32,164 nucleotides of DNA from Ktedonobacterales bacterium (GTDB lineage: Bacteria; Chloroflexota; Ktedonobacteria; Ktedonobacterales; JADMIN01): the NCBI GenBank assembly GCA_025936795.1, contig JAICSR010000006.1:1-32164 (forward strand), given 5' to 3'. The notes under the pieces were generated by a model that did not search any database, was not told where the DNA came from, and saw only the letters and a list, made by a program, of their open reading frames with translations. Position numbers and translations under genes: made by a program. Positions 26,378 to 32,164 of this stretch are shown one piece after another. The stretch's first letter is position 1. The number at the start of each line of letters is the position of its first letter.

Positions 26378-27064
26378 TCAGGCGGGAAACCAGGCGCTCA
26401 GGCCGGCGTCGAGCGCGGTGGCCAGCTCGTTCTGCTGCTGGGTAAAGAAGTGGTCGGCGCCGGGGACGATGGTGAGGCGCTTCGGCTCTGGCAGGCGGAC
26501 GAACCACTGCTCCAGCGCGGCGCGCGGGCCGTACTGGTCGAGCGCGCCTTGCACGATCAGCTTGGGCTTGACGCAGCCCGCCAGATCATCGGCATGCAGC
26601 AGCGAGACGGGCGCGCCTGCGGCGATCAGATGGGTGACGCGCGGGTCAGCGCAGCCGACTGGCAGTCCCACCCATGCGCCAAACGAGAAGCCCGCCAGCA
26701 GCAGCGGCGCGCCAGGATACCGCGCCGCCAGCGCATCGAGCGCGGCGCGCACATCCTCGGCCTCGCCGCGCCCCTCATCATACGCGCCAGTGCTGCGCCC
26801 GACGCCGCGAAAATTGAAACGCAGCGCCGGGATGTGATGCTCCACCAGCGCCGCGGCCAGCCGAAAGACCACTTTATTGTGCATCGTGCCACCAAACTGC
26901 GGGTGTGGATGGCAGACGACGGCGGCCATTGTCGGCAGCGCAGCCCCGTTGGCGTCGGCATCGCCCGCATCCCCAGCGCTGGCGGCCACGCCGTCGGGCA
27001 GCCGCAGCAGCCCTTCGAGGATGCCGTGCGACGCGGGGATGTCGGTCTGGATCAGTTGAGCCAT
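26378..27064 (-). CDS. Alpha/beta hydrolase (dienelactone hydrolase-like)
   Basis: VVCHPHPQFGGTMHNKV, LLLAGFSFGAWVG, LIVQGALDQYGP, VPGADHFF; start MAQLIQTD. Confidence 0.9.
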   Translation of the reverse strand: MAQLIQTDIPASHGILEGLLRLPDGVAASAGDAGDADANGAALPTMAAVVCHPHPQFGGTMHNKVVFRLAAALVEHHIPALRFNFRGVGRSTGAYDEGRGEAEDVRAALDALAARYPGAPLLLAGFSFGAWVGLPVGCADPRVTHLIAAGAPVSLLHADDLAGCVKPKLIVQGALDQYGPRAALEQWFVRLPEPKRLTIVPGADHFFTQQQNELATALDAGLSAWFPA

Positions 27065-27071
27065 GCGCAAG

Positions 27072-28370
27072 CTACTCCCCCACCAGCAGCAGGTGATAGC
27101 GATTCTTGCCCACCCGCAGCAGCAGCGCCCGCCCAAACAGCGCCTGCTCGCGCGTGATGGGACGCTCTGGGTCGCTCCAGCGCTCGTCATTGACGTAGAG
27201 GCCGCCCTGCTGGATCAGCCGCCGCGCGGCGCCTTTCGAGGGCTGCGCGCCCGTCAGCACCAGCGCATCGAGCGGCGAGAGGCCCGCCGCCAGCGCCGAG
27301 GCCGCGAAGATGGTGGTGGGGACGGCCTGCGCGAGATAGGGCAGATTCGCCTCCGCCAGACTCGCCACGCCGCCGCCAAAGAGCGCATCCGAGGCGGCGG
27401 CGACGCCATCGGCCACCGCCTGCCCATGCACGAGCCGCGTGATCTCCCATGCCAGCGTGCGCTGCGCCACACGGCTGGCGGGCTGCTCGGCCTGCGCGGC
27501 CTCCAGCGCGGCGATCTCAGCCAGCGAGAGGAAGGTGAAGACCTTGAGGTAGTGGCCCACATCGCGGTCGTCGGTATTGATCCAGTACTGATACATCTCG
27601 TAGGGCGTGGTCATCGCTGGATCGAGGAAGAGCGCGCCGCTCTCGGTCTTGCCCAGCTTGGCGCCGCTGGCCGAGGTGACGAGCGGAGCCGTGAGCGCGT
27701 GGGCATGCGCCTCGCGCGTCTTGCGAATCAGCTCGACGCCAGCCGTGAGGTTGCCCCACTGGTCGTTGCCGCCGACCTGCACAGTGCAGCCCATCACGTC
27801 AAAGAGATGCAGGAAGTCCGCCGCCTGGAGGATCATGTAGCTGAACTCGGCGTAGGAGATACCATGCTCGCGGCTCTCGATGCGGGTCTTGACCGATTCC
27901 TTGGCCATCATGTGGTTGATGGTGAAGTGCTTGCCGATGTCGCGCAAGTACTCGATCAGCGTCATCTTGCCGAGCCAGTCAACATTGTTGACCATGACAG
28001 CGGCGTTCTCGCCCTCGAAGTCGAGGTAGCCGGAGAGCTGCTGGCGCACCCGCTCGGCGTTGTCGCGCACCTGCTCCAGCGTCAGCATCTGCCGCTCATC
28101 GGACTTGAAGCTGGGGTCGCCGATCATGCCGGTGCCACCGCCGACCAGCAGGATGGGCTGATGCCCCGCGCGCTGGAAGTGCGCCAGCAGGATGATCGGC
28201 ACGACATTGCCGATTTGCAGGCTGGGGCGGGTCGGGTCGAAGCCACAATAGACCGTCAGCCGCTCCCGGTTGGCCAGTTCTTCGAGGCCGCTCTCGGTGA
28301 TCTGGCTGATGAGACCACGCTCGCGCAGCGTGGCGATCACATTGGTCGTTGGCTTGGCTTCACCTGCCAT
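27072..28370 (-). CDS. tyrS: Tyrosine--tRNA ligase
   Basis: YCGFDPTRPSLQIGNVVPIILL, GGGTGMIGDPSFKSDER, QVGGNDQWGNLTAG, GAKLGKTESGALFLD, C-terminal S4-like domain. Confidence 0.97.
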   Translation of the reverse strand: MAGEAKPTTNVIATLRERGLISQITESGLEELANRERLTVYCGFDPTRPSLQIGNVVPIILLAHFQRAGHQPILLVGGGTGMIGDPSFKSDERQMLTLEQVRDNAERVRQQLSGYLDFEGENAAVMVNNVDWLGKMTLIEYLRDIGKHFTINHMMAKESVKTRIESREHGISYAEFSYMILQAADFLHLFDVMGCTVQVGGNDQWGNLTAGVELIRKTREAHAHALTAPLVTSASGAKLGKTESGALFLDPAMTTPYEMYQYWINTDDRDVGHYLKVFTFLSLAEIAALEAAQAEQPASRVAQRTLAWEITRLVHGQAVADGVAAASDALFGGGVASLAEANLPYLAQAVPTTIFAASALAAGLSPLDALVLTGAQPSKGAARRLIQQGGLYVNDERWSDPERPITREQALFGRALLLRVGKNRYHLLLVGE

Positions 28371-28485
28371 ATCCGCTTCACACCCTCACGCTCTGCCGCT
28401 GCGGCTGACCACGCTTCCACTAAGCGCGGTCGCAGCCACCTCCATTGTACGACGCCGAGAGAGCGCGGCGCCGTGCGCCAAGCTC

Positions 28486-28673
28486 TCGGCCTTGAAAGGC
28501 CGGAGCACGCGGACGCAGCATAAATGCTGGATACGCTCTCGGCCATAAATGGCCGGAGCTCGTGGGCGCGGCCTGAAGGCCTGGACGCGGCGCACGCCGC
28601 CAGCAGCGCCGAACAGTATGGGCATTTATGCCCCGTCGCGCTGTGCGCCGGCATTTCAAGGCCGCGCCTGTCC
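28486..28673. repeat. Family B hairpin array, copy B2 (longest)
   Basis: CGGCCT-TGAA-AGGCCG, CAGCA-TAAA-TGCTG, GGCCA-TAAA-TGGCC, GGCC-TGAA-GGCC, then GGGCA-TTTA-TGCCC and GGCATTTCAAGGCC mirrored. Confidence 0.9.
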
Positions 28674-28786
28674 CTCCACCCCCTTCCATCGCTATGCTAC
28701 ACTGGCCATGCGCTCCAGGGCAGGCGTGGCTGGCAGGGCGGCGCGGCGATTGGGGCGTGTGAGCGCGCAGCGAGCGAGGTGGCAGG

Positions 28787-31435
28787 ATGCAGGCGTGGGC
28801 GCAGATGCGCGCAGCCGTGACGAAGCAGCCCAAGCCGATGCTGGGCTGGCGGCGCTGGCTGTGGCCGCGTGGCGTGGCCGCGCTGGCGGCGCTCTTCGTC
28901 GCACTGCTGCTGCTCGATGCGCTGCTCTACCAGATCACCCTGCCCATCGCCATCAGCAGCGACGGCGGGCGCCTGACCATCGCAGTGGATGGCGCCGCCA
29001 CGCAACGGCTGCCGATCAGCGGGCGCATCGTCTCCGTCGCCATCCCGCCGCGCGACCCGCTGATTCACGAGTATCAGCTCGATGGCACAGATAGCACGAA
29101 CAACTTCACCCTCGATCCCACCTACCTCCAGAGCATCGCCGCCACCCCCTACTACCGCTTCTACGCCTGGATGCGCGACCTCGACGGCCTCAGCCGTTGG
29201 CGCGACCTCTGCGCGAACGTCGGAGCCACTGCTGACGCCAGCGATACGAGCGCCTGTATCGCCGAGCCACCGCTCAGCGGCGCGCAACTGCTGATTCCGG
29301 CGGGCGCGACCCAGCGGATCAGCGTGCGCTTGCAGCGGCCAGAGACGCCCGTCTCGCTTGCGCTGACGATGAGCGATGGCAGCGTCGTCACGGTGACGCT
29401 CGACCGCAACGACCACGCCGTCAGCGTCAGCCGCGCCGTGGCCGGGCAGCCCAGGGCAGTCGTCGCGCGGACCTTCTTCCCCACCGACGCGGCGCCCTTC
29501 GCCGCCATGACTGCGGACTTCCTCGTGCGGCTGGCGCTCTGGGCGCTGGCGCTGCTGGGACTGATCTGCGGCGGTGAATGGCTGGTGGGCCTGCTGCTCG
29601 GCGCGCTGCGTCTCAGTCCAGCGGATGACCTCGCCACAGCGGATGGCCTCGCCACAGGCGCCATGCTCGGCGTCACAGTGGAGGATGCAGCGGAGGGGGC
29701 GGCGCGCCCTCACCCCCGGCCCCTCTCCCAGAGGGCGAGGGGAGTCGCTAGCTTTATTGACGCGGGCTGGCGCGGGCTGACGGCGGCGATTCATCCCATC
29801 GGGCTGCTGGCGCTGGCGGCGTCGTTCATCTTCGTCGTCTGGATCGCCCTCGCGCAATATCATGCTCAGCCACACATCTACGACGCCAGCGCCTACCTCT
29901 TTGGCGCAAAGACCTTCGCTGCGGGACGCCTCTTCGCGCCTGTGCCCGCCGCCGTGGATCGCTTTCCCGGCCCCTTCATGCTCGTGCGCGATGGCAAGTG
30001 GTTCACGCAATATGAGCCGGGCGCGCCGCTGACCCTGGCGCTGGGCGTGGCGCTGGGGGCGCCGTGGCTGGTCGAGCCGCTGTTGGGAACGCTGGCGCTG
30101 CTCGGCATCGGGCTGATCGCGCGGCGGTTCTATGATCGGCGTGTGGCGACGCTGGCCGTGCTGCTGGGCGTCGTCTCGCCCTTCTACAGCTACCTCGCCG
30201 CCAGCTATCTCAGCCACACCATCGCGCTGTTCTATCTGGTCTGGGGCTTCTGGGCGCTGCTACGCGCGCTCGACGCCGACCGACGCGGCGCGGCCTGGTA
30301 TCTGCCGCTGGCCGGGCTACTCTGGCTGATGGCGCTGCTGACGCGCGACACCAGCGCCATCTTCGCGGCGGTGGCGACGGCGGGCGCGCTCTGGCTCGCC
30401 TGGCGCGGCGGCTCGCCCACGCTGCGCCTGGCGCTAAGTGGGATGGATCGGCGACGCTGGCTCGCGCCGGGGCTGGCGCTACTCGGTGTCGGCGCGCTTG
30501 GCCTGGTTGTCGCCCTCGGCTACAACGCCGCGCTGACTGGCAGCCCGCTGCTCACCCCGCGCCAGCTCTTCTTCCCTGGCGATCACTACGGCTTCGGCAA
30601 GGGGGTCGGCTTCTATGGCCAGCACACGCTGGCCGCTGGCTTTGTCACCGTGGATGAACTGCTCGCCAGCCTCGCCATCAATCTCTACGGCTGGCCATTT
30701 TACCTGACGCTGGCGTTCCTGCTGATTCCCTTCCTCACGCGCCGCGCACGCGCCGCCGATGTCGTGATGCTGCTTGGCGCGGCGGCAATGACCTTCGCCT
30801 TCATCGGCTTCTACTACCATGGCATCTATCTCGGCCCGCGCTATCTCTTCGAGGCGCTGCCCTTCTTCCTGATCCTCACGGCGCGTGGGCTGGTGACGCT
30901 GGCCGAGGCGGGCCTCGCCGCCCGCGCGCATGGCGTCGCGCGTGGCGTCGCGCTGGCTGAGACGCGGCTGGCGGCGCCTGCGTCCTCCGCGTCCTCCGCG
31001 TCCTCCGCCCCTGCTGCCCCAATCGCGCGTGGCGCACACTGGTCGGCTGGCGTCTCGCTGACGGGCGCGCTGGGCGTCGCGCTGCTGGCCTGCCTCTTCG
31101 GCTACTTCTTGCCACGCCAGCTTGCGCTGCATACCGACTTCACAGGCATGGACGCCGGACGCGCCATCCAGATGAGCGCGCTCGACCACCCGCCGCTGCA
31201 TCACGCGCTGGTCGTCACCAGCGACAGCCAGCTCTATGGCTACACGCTCTTCGGGCTGAATGATCCGCTGCTGCGTGGCAATGTGATTTACGCCGAGGCC
31301 ACCAGCGCCGCCGATCTCACCGAGCTACATCGCGCCTTCCCCGACCGCAGCATCTACGCGCTGATCGTCGACGCCGATGGGGCGATCCACTTCATCCCGC
31401 TTGACAACAGCATCGAGAGCGGCGCGGCGCCATGA
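28787..31435 (+). CDS. Multi-pass GT39/ArnT-like glycosyltransferase (882 aa)
   Basis: Multiple TMs; IYDASAYLFGAKTFAAGRLFAP...FTQYEPGAPLTLALGVALGAPWLVEPLLGTLALLGIGLIARRFYDRRVA...LLTRDTSAIFA. Confidence 0.75.
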   Translation: MQAWAQMRAAVTKQPKPMLGWRRWLWPRGVAALAALFVALLLLDALLYQITLPIAISSDGGRLTIAVDGAATQRLPISGRIVSVAIPPRDPLIHEYQLDGTDSTNNFTLDPTYLQSIAATPYYRFYAWMRDLDGLSRWRDLCANVGATADASDTSACIAEPPLSGAQLLIPAGATQRISVRLQRPETPVSLALTMSDGSVVTVTLDRNDHAVSVSRAVAGQPRAVVARTFFPTDAAPFAAMTADFLVRLALWALALLGLICGGEWLVGLLLGALRLSPADDLATADGLATGAMLGVTVEDAAEGAARPHPRPLSQRARGVASFIDAGWRGLTAAIHPIGLLALAASFIFVVWIALAQYHAQPHIYDASAYLFGAKTFAAGRLFAPVPAAVDRFPGPFMLVRDGKWFTQYEPGAPLTLALGVALGAPWLVEPLLGTLALLGIGLIARRFYDRRVATLAVLLGVVSPFYSYLAASYLSHTIALFYLVWGFWALLRALDADRRGAAWYLPLAGLLWLMALLTRDTSAIFAAVATAGALWLAWRGGSPTLRLALSGMDRRRWLAPGLALLGVGALGLVVALGYNAALTGSPLLTPRQLFFPGDHYGFGKGVGFYGQHTLAAGFVTVDELLASLAINLYGWPFYLTLAFLLIPFLTRRARAADVVMLLGAAAMTFAFIGFYYHGIYLGPRYLFEALPFFLILTARGLVTLAEAGLAARAHGVARGVALAETRLAAPASSASSASSAPAAPIARGAHWSAGVSLTGALGVALLACLFGYFLPRQLALHTDFTGMDAGRAIQMSALDHPPLHHALVVTSDSQLYGYTLFGLNDPLLRGNVIYAEATSAADLTELHRAFPDRSIYALIVDADGAIHFIPLDNSIESGAAP
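29621..29656 (+). repeat. 18-bp in-frame tandem duplication within the GT39-like gene
   Basis: GCGGATGACCTCGCCACA / GCGGATGGCCTCGCCACA, one mismatch. Confidence 0.9.
29709..29745. repeat. Family C hairpin repeat inside a CDS
   Basis: CTCACCCCCGGCCCCTCTCCCAGAGGGCGAGGGGAG, encodes PHPRPLSQRARG in frame. Confidence 0.85.
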
Positions 31436-31449
31436 CGAGGGATGCGCCG

Positions 31450-31561
31450 CTGGCCTTGAAAAGGCCGGAGGACGCCGACGCGGCCTGAAGGCCGATTTCA
31501 GCGACGCGCAAGCGGGCATTTCTGCCCAATCGCTCTGTACGTCGGCCTTTCAATGCCGCGA
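31450..31561. repeat. Family B nested inverted repeat, copy B3
   Basis: GCTGGCCTTGAAAAGGCCGGAGGACGCCGACG and CGGCC-TGAA-GGCC left; GGGCA-TTTC-TGCCC and CGGCCTTTCAATGCCGCG right. Confidence 0.85.
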
Positions 31562-31630
31562 CCGTGCGATGTAGAACCGCGACCATGCTCTTGATGGCCG
31601 CGACCCCATGGCGAATGGAGGGAGACGCCG

Positions 31631-32116
31631 ATGCGCATGACCGCAGAACCGCAAGGCCTCATCACGCGGCGCTACAGCATCATGGCTGAGGGCGCGCCGG
31701 TCGCCGATCTCAGCTTTCCAGCGTTCGGCCCCTCCACCGTCTCGCCGATTGGCGGGCAGGCGTATCGCTTGCGGCGCGCGGGCGTGCTGCGCGAGCGCTT
31801 CACGCTGGAGCCTGCCGTCGCGGGCGCGCTAGCCATCGCCAGCGCCACACAACGCGACCCACTACGGCGCGAGTTTGCGGTCGAGGTGGGCGCGCGTCGC
31901 CTGAGCCTGCGCTCCGCGTCGCTCTTGCGCAGCGACTATCTGCTGCTGGATGGCGCGCAGACCATCGGCGCGCTACACTCGACAGGCGCGTTGCGGCAGG
32001 GCATCGAGGCCGACCTGCCCGACGAGCTGTCGCTGGAGGCGCGTGTCTTCATCCTCTGGGTTGTCCTGCTGCTCTGGCGGGGCCGACGGGTCACGCGCGC
32101 CAGCGCGGGCGAGTGA
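31631..32116 (+). CDS. Hypothetical protein (161 aa), possible LURP-one/tubby-like fold
   Basis: GGGAGACGCCG precedes the ATG; continuous ORF with codon usage similar to neighbours. Fold assignment tentative. Confidence 0.5.
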   Translation: MRMTAEPQGLITRRYSIMAEGAPVADLSFPAFGPSTVSPIGGQAYRLRRAGVLRERFTLEPAVAGALAIASATQRDPLRREFAVEVGARRLSLRSASLLRSDYLLLDGAQTIGALHSTGALRQGIEADLPDELSLEARVFILWVVLLLWRGRRVTRASAGE

Positions 32117-32130
32117 CGCGGAATCCGGAA

Positions 32131-32164
32131 GGCCCCTCTCCCACCGCAGTGGGGGAGGGGTTGG
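32131..32164. repeat. Family C hairpin repeat, cut by the window edge
   Basis: GGCCCCTCTCCCACCGCAGTGGGGGAGGGGTTGG. Confidence 0.75.

Noticed and set aside
27063-28523. 486-aa plus-strand ORF antisense to tyrS
   Set aside because: tyrS on the minus strand has full family signatures; the antisense frame is composition driven.
28486-28673. Possible CRISPR array because of the 25-28 nt periodicity
   Set aside because: Repeat units are themselves variable palindromes with similar spacers; no identical direct repeats and no cas genes in the window.
28371-28786. T-box leader for tyrS
   Set aside because: No TGGNACC-type antiterminator or AGAGAG stem I motif seen on the minus strand upstream of tyrS; the space is occupied by the family B array.
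28697-30217. 506-aa antisense ORF over the GT39-like gene
   Set aside because: Translation is dominated by R, Q, H, E runs typical of the complement of a hydrophobic GC-rich gene; no motif.

Overview
High-GC bacterial chromosomal window, probably Chloroflexota-like judging by gene content (inference, not verified). It carries about 21 confident protein genes, one tRNA-Phe(GAA), one T-box leader upstream of an archaeal-type (non-discriminating) aspartyl-tRNA synthetase, and several families of structured intergenic repeats. Main genes in order: frameshifted YcaQ/AlkZ-like glycosylase; zinc-ribbon PrsW protease / membrane-anchored protein / PaaI thioesterase cluster with ATGA overlaps; GlcF-like Fe-S protein; remnant of a Phd/PIN toxin-antitoxin pair; P-loop kinase; DUF2254 protein; AspS2 with T-box; XRE-TPR regulator; DUF998 protein; FtsX-type ABC exporter with lipoprotein; tRNA-Phe; TPR membrane protein; GT87; TIM-barrel epimerase; FdhD plus TetR; CheY-like receiver; alpha/beta hydrolase; TyrS; GT39-like protein; small hypothetical. 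The most unusual content is two families of nested inverted repeats. Family A is at 1378-1518, 19668-19793 and 22586-22726, with a fragment near 25616-25661. Family B is at about 26211-26340, 28486-28673 and 31450-31561. Each arm is a string of small hairpins with conserved tetraloop-like loops (TGAA/TAAA, TGCG, CTNC) and stems that differ between copies by compensatory changes. That suggests a selected structure (RNA or cruciform), possibly a REPIN-like mobile element or a structured RNA. No database or folding search was run; identifications rest on motif recognition.
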